Shown: positions 25,842 through 34,360, counted from the first letter of the stretch. The stretch: DNA of 64,000 bases from Streptomyces fragilis (GCF_003112515.1 NZ_BEVZ01000006.1:310001-374000); one strand, 5' to 3'. Program-made: numbers and translations. Notes: generated by a model from the letters alone, not told the origin.

Positions 25842-26654
25842 TCAGAAGATGACGCGGGCGGCGGCGAGGGCGGCGGCGGTCTCCTCGTCGCCCTCGAGTG
25901 CGATCTCCCCGCGCGCCGGACGCCCCGACAGGTGCCGGGCGAGGACCACCGCGTCGGCCCGCAGGGTGACCGCCGGCGGGCCGGCGAGGTCGCCGATCCG
26001 GTAGCTGCCCCCGAGCGGACCCGAGAGCTCCAGCTGACAGGGCGGCCCCGTCCAGCCCAGCGCCAGGTCCAGCAGGATCTGTCGCATGATCTCCTGGTCG
26101 TGCGCGCCCAGGACCAGTTCCGCCCCGGTCGCGTCGCTGATGTCGACCCGGTGCATCCACGGGTCGCGGGCCACCAGGACGTCGTGCAGGTACTCGATGG
26201 AGTCCTCGGGCAGCGTCCGGCCCTCCGGGAAGACCATGCTGGTGCGCAGCCGTCGGCGTGCCGGGGCTGGCATCCGCCCGAGCGAGCGCACCCCGCGCGA
26301 GCCGAACCGGTCCAGTTCCTCGACCAGTTGCTCCCCCGGCAGGTCGGCGCGGTCCTCAACCTGGACCTCGTTGTGACCGTCGAGGGCGCCGAGGCCGGGG
26401 TGTGCGGCCCGCGCCCGCCGGACGCGGGTGACCATCAGCCAGGGCTTCACCAGTTCCTCGTACTGGCCGACCTCGTGGGCGGCCATGTCCCGCACGGTCC
26501 ACCCGGTGCAGGCGGTCGGTCGCGACCACGCCTGGGGCGGCAGTGAGCCCAGTATGTCCACGGAGGCCCGAACCTCCGCCTCGTTGACCCTCCGGGCCTG
26601 GACGGCGGGGGTTCGGGGGATGTCCCGGGCGGAGACAGTGGTGGCCGTGGTCAT
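25842..26654 (-). CDS. Mycothiol-dependent maleylpyruvate-isomerase family protein
   Basis: 270 residues from ATG 26654. The N-terminal DinB-like bundle shows the family signature LPPQAWSRPTACTGWTVRDMAAHEVGQYEEL, with the histidine that begins the metal site, and a further DPWMHRVDIS motif. A small C-terminal domain (ELSGPLGGSYRIGD...ALEGDEETAAALA) completes the usual two-domain structure. Such enzymes use mycothiol as cofactor or co-substrate. The substrate is unknown. Confidence 0.75.
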   Translation of the reverse strand: MTTATTVSARDIPRTPAVQARRVNEAEVRASVDILGSLPPQAWSRPTACTGWTVRDMAAHEVGQYEELVKPWLMVTRVRRARAAHPGLGALDGHNEVQVEDRADLPGEQLVEELDRFGSRGVRSLGRMPAPARRRLRTSMVFPEGRTLPEDSIEYLHDVLVARDPWMHRVDISDATGAELVLGAHDQEIMRQILLDLALGWTGPPCQLELSGPLGGSYRIGDLAGPPAVTLRADAVVLARHLSGRPARGEIALEGDEETAAALAAARVIF

Positions 26655-26767
26655 GCCGCACCTCCTCGGCCCCCTGCTCCCACGGTACTCCGCGGGCGCC
26701 CACCCGGCTTGGCGGGGAACCGCCCCGGACGGGGCCGGGCCAGGGCGGGAACCCGGACGGATCCGGA

Positions 26768-27148
26768 TCAGCCCCACAGCGCGTCGCCGAGGGCCACGCC
26801 CGCGTACATCGCGCCCAGTCCCGCGGCGAGGCTGCCCAGGGCGTTGGCCACCGCGAGGGCCGGTGAGCCGTCCTCGGCCAGGCGCAGCGTCTCCCAGGAG
26901 AAGGTCGAGTACGTGGTGAGCGCCCCGCACAGCCCGGTGCCGAGCAGCAGCCCCAGGCGCTCCCCCGACGCCCCGGCCGCCGCGGCGCCGGTCAGCAGGC
27001 CCAGCACCAGCGAGCCGGCCACGTTGACCGTGAAGGTGCCCCACGGGAAGACCGCGTCCGGCCTCAGCCGCAGCCGCACGGCGCGGTCGGTGAGGAACCG
27101 CAGCGGGGCGCCGACCATGGCGCCGGCGATCACCAGCAGCCAGTTCAC
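26768..27148 (-). CDS. crcB: Fluoride exporter CrcB/Fluc, second subunit
   Basis: 126 residues starting at GTG 27148, which overlaps the stop of the preceding crcB gene by 4 nt (GTGA); GAGGAGG is upstream. Four transmembrane helices and the CrcB motifs GAPLRFLTDR, FPWGTFTVNVAGSLVLG and LCGALTTYSTFSWE (the Thr-Tyr-Ser-Thr-Phe fluoride track) are visible. It pairs with the other subunit to form a heterodimeric fluoride channel (family knowledge). Confidence 0.9.
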   Translation of the reverse strand: MNWLLVIAGAMVGAPLRFLTDRAVRLRLRPDAVFPWGTFTVNVAGSLVLGLLTGAAAAGASGERLGLLLGTGLCGALTTYSTFSWETLRLAEDGSPALAVANALGSLAAGLGAMYAGVALGDALWG

Positions 27149-27657
27149 GGCGACCTCCTCGCCCGCAGGCCGAGCCGGGCGGCCGCCGTGCCCAGGAGGA
27201 CGGCGGCCAGCGCGGCGAGCAGCGTCCCGGCGAGGTAGAGGAGGCCCAGCAGCGGCTCCCGGGCGTCCTGCAGCCGGTGGACGTCCAGCGCGTACGTGGA
27301 GAAGGTGGTGTAGCCGCCGAGCACCCCGGAGCCGAAGAAGGGGCGCAGCAGCGGATGCGGCGTCCGGGCCCCTTCGGTCACCAGCACGGTGAAGGCGCCG
27401 ATCATCGCGCAGCCGCTCACGTTGACCCAGAACACCGCCCACGGGAAGGCGTCCGCGGCGGCGGGCCAGCGCAGGACAGCCGCGTAGCGGGCGCTCGCGC
27501 CCACCGCCCCGCCGAGGGCGACCGCTAGGACGACGGGGGCGTCGGCACGCCAGGCCCGGGGGAACCGGGGGGCGCGCGACGGCCCGGTGCGGGATGCAGC
27601 GTCGCCGGGTCCGGACGGGTCCGGCGCGGGGGTGTCCGGGGCGGGGGTGTCACTCAT
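27145..27657 (-). CDS. crcB: Fluoride exporter CrcB/Fluc, first subunit
   Basis: 170 residues from ATG 27657. A hydrophilic Asp/Pro-rich N-terminal extension (about 45 residues, DTPAPDTPAPDPSGPG) is followed by four membrane helices with GGAVGASARYAAVL, FPWAVFWVNVSGCAMIG and LGGYTTFSTYALDV. The extension is longer than the family norm. It is translationally coupled to the downstream crcB copy. Confidence 0.9.
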   Translation of the reverse strand: MSDTPAPDTPAPDPSGPGDAASRTGPSRAPRFPRAWRADAPVVLAVALGGAVGASARYAAVLRWPAAADAFPWAVFWVNVSGCAMIGAFTVLVTEGARTPHPLLRPFFGSGVLGGYTTFSTYALDVHRLQDAREPLLGLLYLAGTLLAALAAVLLGTAAARLGLRARRSP

Positions 27658-27701
27658 GTCGGTGCTCGAGCCTATCCCCGTCACCGACGGGTCGGGGCGG
27701 A

Positions 27702-27749
27702 GGGGCCGGTCGGGGAAAGGGGGCCGGTCGGGGAAAGGGGGCCGGTCGG
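27702..27749. repeat. 18-bp tandem repeat, about 2.7 copies
   Basis: GGGGCCGGTCGGGGAAAG is repeated exactly twice and then two-thirds of a third time, between the divergent crcB operon and the Usp gene. It overlaps the region where the crcB promoter should be. Confidence 0.75.
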
Positions 27750-27848
27750 CCCTACGCCGGGCGGTCCGGCCCTGACAACGTGATCGTTCCACCGTGCCGT
27801 GCCGGAACAGGACGGCCGGGTCCCGTGGAGAGCCCAGGAGCGCGCATC

Positions 27849-28745
27849 ATGCCCCGAACCGTCACCGTCGGCGTGGACGGCTCGCCGGAGAGCCTCACGG
27901 CGGCCGACTGGGCCGCGCGGGAGGCCGAGTTGTGGGGGCGGCCGGTGCGGCTGGTGCACGCGGGACCCTGGCAGCCGTTCGCGGCGGCGGGTGAGGGTCA
28001 CGGCGGCGGCCCGGAGGTGGAGGCGGCGCGGCGCCGGTGGGCGCAACGGGTGCTGCGGGAGACCACGGAGCGGCTGACCGCCGGGCGGCCCGGGCTGCGG
28101 GTCACCTTCGAGCAGGTGCGCGAGACGCCGGTGTCCGCGCTGCTGGACGCGGCGTCGCACGGCTGCCCGCTGGTGCTGGGGTCGCGGGTCGTCGGGGGTC
28201 CCGACGGCCGCGAGGACGTGTGGCTGCTCGGCCCGGTGACGCTGGCGGTGGTGGCGGGGGCGAGCGGCCCGGTGGTGCTGGCGCGGTCCCCGGCCGTGCC
28301 GGAGCTCGCAGGTTCCACGGGCGTGCCGGGGCCGTCGTGGGACGGCGCCCCCTCGCCCCACGTGGTGCTGGGCGTGGACCCGCGGCGGCCGGCGACCGGC
28401 GCGGTGGCCTTCGCCTTCGGTGAGGCGGCGCGACGGCACGCCCGGCTGGAGGCGGTGCACGCCTGGCGGCGGCCGCCCGGGGCGGATCCGGCGCGGGACC
28501 GCGAGCTGGAGCGGGAGGCGGGGCAGGCGCTGCGGGAGGTGCTGGCCCCGTGGCGGGCACGTCACCCGACGGTGCGGGTCACGGTGCGCACCGGGTTCGG
28601 CGCGGCGGCGTCGCGGCTGGTCGACGCGGCGGCTGATGCCTCCCTGCTGGTCGTGGGACGCGGCGGGGCGCCTGGGCGGATCGGCGGCGTCACGCGGACG
28701 GTGCTGCGGCACTGCGGGACCTCGGTGGCGGTCGTCCCGGGGTGA
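27849..28745 (+). CDS. Universal stress protein, tandem UspA domains
   Basis: 298 residues from ATG 27849 (CAGGAGCG upstream). Domain 1 begins TVTVGVDGSPESLTAADWAA; domain 2 begins HVVLGVDPRRPATGAVAFAF and ends with the ATP-binding loop VVGRGGAPGRIGGVTRTV. The first nucleotide loop is degenerate (LGSRVVGGPDGRED). This is the second tandem Usp in the window, in the reverse arrangement of the one at 9176, where the second loop is degenerate. Confidence 0.85.
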   Translation: MPRTVTVGVDGSPESLTAADWAAREAELWGRPVRLVHAGPWQPFAAAGEGHGGGPEVEAARRRWAQRVLRETTERLTAGRPGLRVTFEQVRETPVSALLDAASHGCPLVLGSRVVGGPDGREDVWLLGPVTLAVVAGASGPVVLARSPAVPELAGSTGVPGPSWDGAPSPHVVLGVDPRRPATGAVAFAFGEAARRHARLEAVHAWRRPPGADPARDRELEREAGQALREVLAPWRARHPTVRVTVRTGFGAAASRLVDAAADASLLVVGRGGAPGRIGGVTRTVLRHCGTSVAVVPG

Positions 28746-28838
28746 CCGGCCCGGCCCCGCCGGGCAGCCCGGGCCGACGGCTGTCCGGGAGGGCGCGTGC
28801 CGGATGCGCGCCGCCGCCCGGGCGGGGAGCATGGGGGC

Positions 28839-29222
28839 ATGGAGGCCCGTCTGAGGACGATCGTCTACCCCGTCGGCGACCCGGACGGGGCCAAGGCCCT
28901 GTTCCGCTCCCTGCTCGGCGTCGAACCGCACGTCGACGTCACGAACTGGACCGGGTTCCGGACCGTGGACGGTCAGGGGGCCGGGGTGGAGATCGGGCTG
29001 GACCCGCACGGGCACGACGCCGGGCTGACCGGGCCCGTCCCGTACTGGCACGTCGAGGACCTGCGGGCCACGCTGGCCGCGGTGCTGGCCGCGGGCGCGG
29101 AGGTGGTGCAGGACGTCCGGGACGTCGGCGGCGGCAAGCTGGTCGCCACCGTGCGGGACCCGGACGGCAACCCGGTGGGCCTGGTCGAGGACCGCCCGGG
29201 CGAGGGGCCGGCCGTGGTGTGA
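28839..29222 (+). CDS. VOC-superfamily (glyoxalase-like) protein
   Basis: 127 residues from ATG 28839. The beta-alpha-beta-beta-beta pattern (LRTIVYPVGDPDGAKALFRSLLGVEP, then VPYWHVEDLRATLAAVLAAGAEVVQDV and VRDPDGNPVGLVED) is that of glyoxalase/bleomycin-resistance/dioxygenase proteins. The stop codon lies in the first unit of a 30-bp tandem repeat. It is close to the following MarR gene, on the same strand. Confidence 0.8.
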   Translation: MEARLRTIVYPVGDPDGAKALFRSLLGVEPHVDVTNWTGFRTVDGQGAGVEIGLDPHGHDAGLTGPVPYWHVEDLRATLAAVLAAGAEVVQDVRDVGGGKLVATVRDPDGNPVGLVEDRPGEGPAVV

Positions 29223-29306
29223 GAGGTGCCGCGCCGTGGACGCCGCGTGTGAGAGGTGCCGCGCCGTGGACGCCGCGTGTGAGAGGTGCCGCGCCGTGGA
29301 CGCCGC
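29217..29306. repeat. 30-bp tandem repeat, three perfect copies
   Basis: A unit starting GTGTGAGAGGTGCCG and ending GCCGC occurs three times head-to-tail (29217-29246, 29247-29276, 29277-29306) without a mismatch. The first copy contains the stop codon of the VOC gene. Exact copies imply a recent expansion. Confidence 0.9.
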
Positions 29307-29383
29307 CGACCCGGCGGACCGGCTGACGCCCCGTCCGATACGGCGCTTCCGGGGTCTCCCCCGCCGGACGGCGCCGACCTACG

Positions 29384-29785
29384 ATGGATCCCATGGCAGC
29401 GGACACCGCCGGTGCGCGGCTGGAGCAACGGTGGCGCGGAATCCTCGCGCTCCATTCCCGTACGGTCTGCGAGATCGACCGGGCACTGCATCCCCACGGG
29501 CTGTGCGCCAGCGACTTCGAGGTGCTGGAGATCCTGGTGTCGGGGACGCCGGACGGCCCGGGCGTTCCCTGCCGAGTGCAGGACATCGCGGACCGGGTCC
29601 ACCTCAGCCAGAGCGCGCTCTCGCGGCTGCTGGGCCGCCTGGAGCGCGAGGGGCTGCTGGAGCGCACGGTGTGCCACGAGGACCGGCGCGGGGTGTGGGT
29701 GGCGCCCACCGCCCGCGGCCGTGAGCTGTACGCCCTGGTGCGCCCGCTGCAGCGCGAGGTGCTCTCCCGCACCCTGACCGACTGA
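29384..29785 (+). CDS. MarR-family transcriptional regulator
   Basis: 133 residues from ATG 29384 (29393 is an alternative; no obvious Shine-Dalgarno, and TACGAT just upstream could make the transcript leaderless). The winged-helix shows VQDIADRVHLSQSALSRLLGRLEREGLLERTVCHEDRRGVWVAPTARG. Two cysteines (TVCEIDR, LCASDFE, plus TVCHEDR) are available for redox sensing as in some MarR proteins, but this is conjecture. Probable target: the VOC gene or unlinked genes. Confidence 0.8.
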   Translation: MDPMAADTAGARLEQRWRGILALHSRTVCEIDRALHPHGLCASDFEVLEILVSGTPDGPGVPCRVQDIADRVHLSQSALSRLLGRLEREGLLERTVCHEDRRGVWVAPTARGRELYALVRPLQREVLSRTLTD

Positions 29786-29975
29786 CCCCGGGCACAGGGA
29801 TCCGTGTAACGGGAAGGCAACAAACCCCGTGCGCCGTCCCTGGCCGACACGGCACTGGGTCAAGATCGAAACGCAGGAGGCCGACTGTCACGCCCGACCG
29901 GGCAGTCGCCTCACCGTTCGGAAGCACCCGCCGGCTCACGCGGCGTGGCCCCAGCCCTCGAGGAGATGGCACATC

Positions 29976-30347
29976 GTGTCCACCATCAGGAAGACCACCC
30001 GAAGCCTGTTCGCTGTGGCCTTATTGGCCGCGGGCTTCAGCGTCGCGACGCCGACGAATGCCGCGCACGCCATGAACCAGACGCCTTGCACCAGCGGCGA
30101 CCTGCTGCACATCTGGGGCCACTACAGCCGCCCGCTGATCGCCGGCCCCTCCGGGCCCTTCGAATACTGCGCCGCCAACGCGGGAACCATGAACCTCGGC
30201 GCCGGCGCCTGGGTGGACAAGATCTCCACCGGGAACAACGACATCCAGATGAACGACGCCAACGGCACTGCCATCAGGATCAACCGCTGGAACATCGTGA
30301 CCTACCCCAACCGGCCGCCGAACATCACGTCCATTCAGATCTTCTGA
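29976..30347 (+). CDS. Small secreted beta/gamma-crystallin-like protein (TTA codon)
   Basis: GTG 29976 with GAGGAG 11 nt upstream; 123 residues. A signal peptide (TRSLFAVALLAAGFSVATP...AHA) precedes an about 90-residue domain with two cysteines (TPCTSGDLLHIWG, EYCAANAGTMNLG), then VDKISTGNNDIQMND and INRWNIVTYP ending in SIQIF. This spacing resembles Streptomyces killer-toxin-like/metalloproteinase-inhibitor crystallin folds (SKLP/SMPI). A TTA codon at 30021-30023 in the signal sequence makes it bldA-dependent, so it is probably made during development. Confidence 0.65.
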   Translation: MSTIRKTTRSLFAVALLAAGFSVATPTNAAHAMNQTPCTSGDLLHIWGHYSRPLIAGPSGPFEYCAANAGTMNLGAGAWVDKISTGNNDIQMNDANGTAIRINRWNIVTYPNRPPNITSIQIF

Positions 30348-30622
30348 GCTTCCGACAGGTTGAGCGGCCGCGCGCCCGCGATCGTCGCCCGGCCCGCCGG
30401 AGCGGCGCGGGGCGCGCCCCGTACTTACCGGAACGTCGGCGCGCGACCGCGGGCCCGAGGCGCCCGGCCGGGGCATCGTCCCCGCCGCGGCGCCTCCTCG
30501 CCGCCCAACGGGTGCCCGACGTATTCGGCAACAACCGCGGCGGGGCGGGGCAGAACCACGCCAAGTTCTCGCCCCAGCCCGCCTCGGCGGACGCTGCCGA
30601 GCGTCACAGCACCGGATACGCC

Positions 30623-31537
30623 TTATCCGGACACGGGTGTCAGCTGCGCATCCGCCCACTCGGCGAAGGTGGTGACCGGGATGCCCAACTCCCGCGCGAA
30701 CTCGGGCCGAGCGGGCTGGAGGACCGCGTTGTTCCAGTCGTGCCCGGCTCCCCACGTCGGCATGCCCGCGCCGAGGGCCTCTTCCATGCTCATGGAGGGC
30801 GCGGTCACGGGCACGCCCCAGGCGGCGGACAAGGTCTGCACGATCTGCTCCATCGTGAGCAGGTCACCGGCCAGTTCCAGTTCCACCTGATGGAACCGGT
30901 CAGGGTCTTGAAGGGCGTGCGCCGCAGCCGTGCCGATGTCCCTCACGGCCACCAGGGCCAGTTCGGTCTCCGGCTTCAGTACCGTCAGCAGTCCGCCGCG
31001 CGGGCCTGCGGGTGCCAGCAAAGGCAAGTTCTCCATGAAGAACGCGGGCTTGATCACCGTCCAGCGGGCAAAGCCCGCATCCCGCACCGCTTCCATGATC
31101 GTCTGCTTGGTATGGAAGTAGTCCGCCATCGCCGCCCAGCGGCCCTCGGCCCAGCCGACGACCCGGGTGTGCTCACCGACTCCACTGGTCGAGGACTGCA
31201 CGAACTGCCGCACTCCTTCAGCCTTCGCCGCGTCCACCAGATTGGCGGCTTGGGCGAGCTCGCCCGCGAAGTCCACGCTGCTCTCGGTCATGGGTGGCCT
31301 CTGCACCGAGAACACCGCGCGGACTCCCTCGACCGCTGGGCCGAGGGAGTCCCGGTCGGCGAGATCTGCCCGCACCAGCTCGGCGCCCAGCGCCTCGATC
31401 GCTCGGGCGGACTTCGACCGCGTGTCGCGTACGAGTGCACGTACGGGCACCTCGGCGGCCAGGAGTGCACGGGCCGTGGCCCCGCCTTGCTGGCCGGTGG
31501 CTCCGGTGACCAGGACGGTACCGCTGTTGCTGGGCAT
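30623..31537 (-). CDS. NmrA-family NAD(P)-binding protein
   Basis: 304 residues. N-terminal Rossmann motif VLVTGATGQQGGATARALL with the NADP-favouring RDTRSKSARAI, then the NmrA-type segments VEGVRAVFSVQRPP and IKPAFFMENLPLL. No YxxxK catalytic pair is seen, so it is either a redox sensor or a quinone-reductase-like enzyme. Divergent from a TetR gene across a region containing two copies of the same operator, so it is the likely target of that regulator. Confidence 0.8.
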   Translation of the reverse strand: MPSNSGTVLVTGATGQQGGATARALLAAEVPVRALVRDTRSKSARAIEALGAELVRADLADRDSLGPAVEGVRAVFSVQRPPMTESSVDFAGELAQAANLVDAAKAEGVRQFVQSSTSGVGEHTRVVGWAEGRWAAMADYFHTKQTIMEAVRDAGFARWTVIKPAFFMENLPLLAPAGPRGGLLTVLKPETELALVAVRDIGTAAAHALQDPDRFHQVELELAGDLLTMEQIVQTLSAAWGVPVTAPSMSMEEALGAGMPTWGAGHDWNNAVLQPARPEFARELGIPVTTFAEWADAQLTPVSG

Positions 31538-31567
31538 GGCTGCTGCTCCCCACGGACCGGAGGGTGA

Positions 31568-31624
31568 AAACGGCGGGACCCGCCGTTTTGCCTGCCGCTA
31601 AGATATGGCGGGGCCCGCCGTTTC
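31568..31624. promoter_or_regulatory. Two operator copies between NmrA and TetR genes
   Basis: AACGGCGGGACCCGCCGTT-type palindrome at 31568-31588 (10-bp arms AAAACGGCGG/CCGCCGTTTT) recurs 36 bp away at 31604-31624 as ATGGCGGGGCCCGCCGTTT. TAAGAT (31599-31604) between them looks like a -10 box. This is the probable TetR binding site for both divergent promoters. Confidence 0.65.
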
Positions 31625-31638
31625 GCAATGAGGAGATC

Positions 31639-32226
31639 ATGACCGGTCAGCGCTCGGACGCTCGACGCAACTACCAGCGCATCCTCGCCGTCGCCGAAGC
31701 CGAGGTCGCCGCGCACGGCGCCGAGGCATCCCTGGAGCAGATCGCCCGCACCGCGGGCGTCGGTTCGGCCACCGTGCGCCGTCACTTCCCCACCCGCCGC
31801 TCCCTGCTCGAAGCCGTCTTTCACGAGCGCGTCGAGGGTCTGTGCGAGCGAGCCCACCGGCTAAGTGCGATCGAGGACGGACGGACCGCCCTCCTGGAGT
31901 GGCTCCACGCCCTCGTCCTCTACGCCGTCTCAGCCCGCGGCTTCGCCGATACCCTCAGCTACGAGCCCCCCGCCGAGGAACCCTCCCCGCACTCCTGTGG
32001 CAACAGGATCTCAGCGGCCGGAACTCCCCTGCTCGAGCGGGCCATTCGCGACAAGGCGGTTGCACCGCACGTCACATTTCACGACCTGCTGACCCTCGCC
32101 GTTGGCATCGCCCTGGCCACCGAGCACCACAAGGACCCCGAGACCCAGGCCAACCGTCTCTTCCGCCTCGCTGTGGAAGGACTCAGCCCTGAGCACGGCA
32201 TCGCCGAGGTGTCCGAGAACTCGTGA
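31639..32226 (+). CDS. TetR-family transcriptional regulator
   Basis: 195 residues from ATG 31639 (AGGAG upstream). The N-terminal HTH is ASLEQIARTAGVGSATVRRHFPTRRSLLEAVF, followed by the all-helical ligand domain ending with a TetR_C-like segment (DLLTLAVGIALATEHHKD). It is divergent from the NmrA gene and very probably represses it and itself through the two operator copies between them. Confidence 0.85.
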   Translation: MTGQRSDARRNYQRILAVAEAEVAAHGAEASLEQIARTAGVGSATVRRHFPTRRSLLEAVFHERVEGLCERAHRLSAIEDGRTALLEWLHALVLYAVSARGFADTLSYEPPAEEPSPHSCGNRISAAGTPLLERAIRDKAVAPHVTFHDLLTLAVGIALATEHHKDPETQANRLFRLAVEGLSPEHGIAEVSENS

Positions 32227-32284
32227 CCCCGGCCGCCTCAGCCGCGCCGCCTGACCAGCAACACCACAGACGGAGACCGCCGAC

Positions 32285-32610
32285 GTGTCCACCGAATCGG
32301 CTCACCCTCGCTCGCTTCTGGGCGTGTTCGCCCACCCGGACGACGAGTCCCTGCTCGCCGGCGGCGTCCTTGCCCAGCATCACGCCGCCGGCGCGGGAAC
32401 ACCCCGGCTGCTCGGATACGCCGACGCCCGCAACCCGGCCTCCGCGCCCGGTGGGCAGCGGCTCGTCGACGCGCCGCTCGACGAGGCGGTCGGCCGCCTC
32501 GTGGGTCACATCCGCGCGTTCAAGCCCGACCTCGATCATCCGCACCGAACACTTCATCCGCCTCACCACCGGCCCGACGCCCGCCGCGCCGGACCGGCTC
32601 ACCGCGTGAC
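32285..32610 (+). pseudogene. Collapsed PIG-L (GlcNAc-deacetylase-like) gene
   Basis: The N-terminus LLGVFAHPDDESLLAGGVLAQHHA carries the family AHPDDE zinc motif. The reading then jumps to TPRLLGYADARNPASAPGG, omitting the usual segment (TWAPG...ILGAGEP) and stops matching after LVGHIRAFKPDLD. A different frame continues as IIRTEHFIRLTTGPTP, resembling a PIG-L C-terminus. Internal deletion and frameshift make it non-functional; MshB-type deacetylases act on N-acetylglucosaminyl conjugates. Confidence 0.6.
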
Positions 32611-32846
32611 GCCGACAGGCGGCCCAGCACCCGCCCGGCCCGACCGACGACGCCCGCGGCACAACTGCGCAGCGAGCGACGACCGTCACGACTCCGGCAA
32701 GGCAGACAGCCCTGAGCGCGACTGCGGACTTCAGCCCCTCCTCAAATTGGCGACGGCCAGGCATGTCCGGGGAGGACGGCCACCGCGCTTCGCAAGCATG
32801 TACGGTGCCGTGAGTTTTGCGAACGGGTACAGCCGGAGGGACTGGT

Positions 32847-33299
32847 GTGGTCGACGGGCAGGTGACAGAGCTCATCCGCTTCGCTGATGACGAGAACTGC
32901 GTGACGGTTCGCGTGCTGGGCAGCACGACCGTCGGCGTTCCCGAGGGTTGTCTCGAAGTTGAGATCGTGGCCGCGAGCGCCTTCGCGCATGGCCGTCTGA
33001 GCGAGGTGTTTCTGCTCGACGACGACCTCGAGGAGTGGGCCGAGGCGCTTGATCGGCTTGCCTCAGGCCAGGGTGTGGTCTGGATGGACGACGGGCGCAA
33101 TCCTGAGGTCCGGATCGCCATGAGCGGCCCGTATTTCTCGCGTGGGGAGACCCTCGACGCGATTGAGGTGACCGTGAGAGATGTGGCGGCATCACTGACT
33201 TCAGTGAGTGTTCTGGTGCGGTTGGCTGACGGCTGGGTCGAGGAGCATCGTCGCAGGCTGGCTCTGGTCCGCGAGCGTTGGCCGCTCGGTGGGTGTTGA
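32847..33299 (+). CDS. DUF5959 protein
   Basis: 150 residues from GTG 32847 (GGAGGG 7 nt upstream). Seen: VTELIRFADDENCVTVRVLG, FLLDDDLEEWAEALDRLASGQGVVWMDDGRNPEVRI and RDVAASLTSVSVLVRLADGWVEEHRRRL, matching the DUF5959 domain of Streptomyces, probably immunity- or antitoxin-like in shape but of unknown function. It lies in the decayed accessory zone but is intact itself. Confidence 0.65.
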   Translation: MVDGQVTELIRFADDENCVTVRVLGSTTVGVPEGCLEVEIVAASAFAHGRLSEVFLLDDDLEEWAEALDRLASGQGVVWMDDGRNPEVRIAMSGPYFSRGETLDAIEVTVRDVAASLTSVSVLVRLADGWVEEHRRRLALVRERWPLGGC

Positions 33300-33351
33300 T
33301 CTGCCGCCTGCCACACTCCGCTGCTTCACGTGTCGGGCGGGCGGCGGCAAG

Positions 33352-33673
33352 ATGGTCGCCGTGGAGGAAGACCTCGTCAGGTTCGTGCGATCGAAGCTCG
33401 ACGCAGACGAACACAACCTCGTGATGATCGCGTCGCTTGCGCCGCCGGGCACGGACGTGACGCTCGACAGCACGATCCCCATGATCGACATGGTGCGCGC
33501 TGTCGCCGAGCTGTATGCGACGGTTGCGCATCTCGAGCCGCATGCCCGAGGAGCGAGCCGCGACTTCGAGGCGGGGTGGGCCGCGGGGGGTGGCCGTCCG
33601 GCTCCTCGCCCAGACGTACCACGACTCCCCCGAGTACCGGGAAGAGTGGCGCCCGCGGGTGATCCCTGAGTAG
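33352..33673 (+). pseudogene. DUF6221 gene with a +1 frameshift in a poly-G run
   Basis: The first part (VEEDLVRFVRSKLDADEHNLVMIAS to about 33585) is typical of DUF6221. After the run GGGGGG at 33585-33590 the homologous C-terminus appears in the next frame: VRLLAQTYHDSPEYREEWRP ending at stop 33671-33673. One extra G (or two lost) explains the break. Whether this is a real mutation or a sequencing error in the G run cannot be decided here. Confidence 0.7.
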
Positions 33674-33864
33674 GCGGGGTCAGTCGGCGCCCCAGGGTTT
33701 GCGCGCCCAGCGCTGAGAGCCCGCCGCGCGCTCCGAACCGGTCCGGACCCCGGACGGCCGACAGATCGGAGACCGGATCCCCAGATCGAGAAGGGCACCT
33801 AGTCGGCACAACACCCGGTCAGATCCGGTTTCGCTTAGGGAGGACGGGGGCCCCGCGGCGTCGT

Positions 33865-34343
33865 TCAGCCCTCGACGCCGGTGGCCCCGTGCGGGGCGCC
33901 CACGGGTTTGGACTCCGGGCTGCCGCGCTGGCGGAGGTAGATGGAGAGGACGGCCATCGACGCGACCGCAAGGAGTTCGGACTGCCAGTTCTGCAGCGTG
34001 CGGCTCCAGAAGTCGGCGGAGGTGACGTAGCCGCCCCAGCCGACCGGCCCCTCCAGTTCGCGGAGTCGTTCCTCGTTGTACGCGGCGGTGCCGGTGATCG
34101 ACTGGGCCAGCCAGCAGAGGACGAAGATGCCGCCCATCACCAGCCCCAGCGAGCGCGAGAACACCAGTCCCCGCCAGCCCCGGGCAGAAGCCCAGCGCGG
34201 GGAGTCCTCCCGGGCGTGCTCGCCGACCCGTTGCTCACGGTCGGACTCCGTGCCCGCCCGGCCGATCTCCTTGGACTCCGGCGAGCCGCGCTGCAGCAGC
34301 CAGACCGTGCCGAAGATGTAGAGGAAGAACTGCAGGTACTCCC
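33865..34343 (-). pseudogene. DUF6766 membrane protein gene, 5' end missing
   Basis: The readable 3' part encodes EYLQFFLYIFGTVWLLQRGSPESKE, then FSRSLGLVMGGIFVLCWLAQS, GGYVTSADFWSRTLQNWQSE and a SPESKPVGAPHGATGVEG tail: the second half of a DUF6766 protein. The usual first membrane region and the NWQ of NWQSEYLQF are absent; the frame breaks at about 34343, exactly at a direct repeat. A short ATG at 34164 could still make the last 99 residues. Confidence 0.7.
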
Positions 34344-34360
34344 CGCTACCCGCTCTGACC
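34341..34360. repeat. Direct repeat copy 1 flanking integrase remnant
   Basis: CCCCGCTACCCGCTCTGACC; 16 of 20 bases match the copy at 35061-35080. It coincides with the truncation point of the DUF6766 gene and lies 64 bp beyond the end of the integrase remnant, where an attachment site would be expected. Confidence 0.45.

Noticed and set aside
29236..29724. Frame through the 30-bp tandem repeat (MDAACERCRAVDAACERC...)
   Set aside because: The Cys repeats are an accident of the tandem DNA repeat; the frame then overlaps the real MarR gene in another phase.
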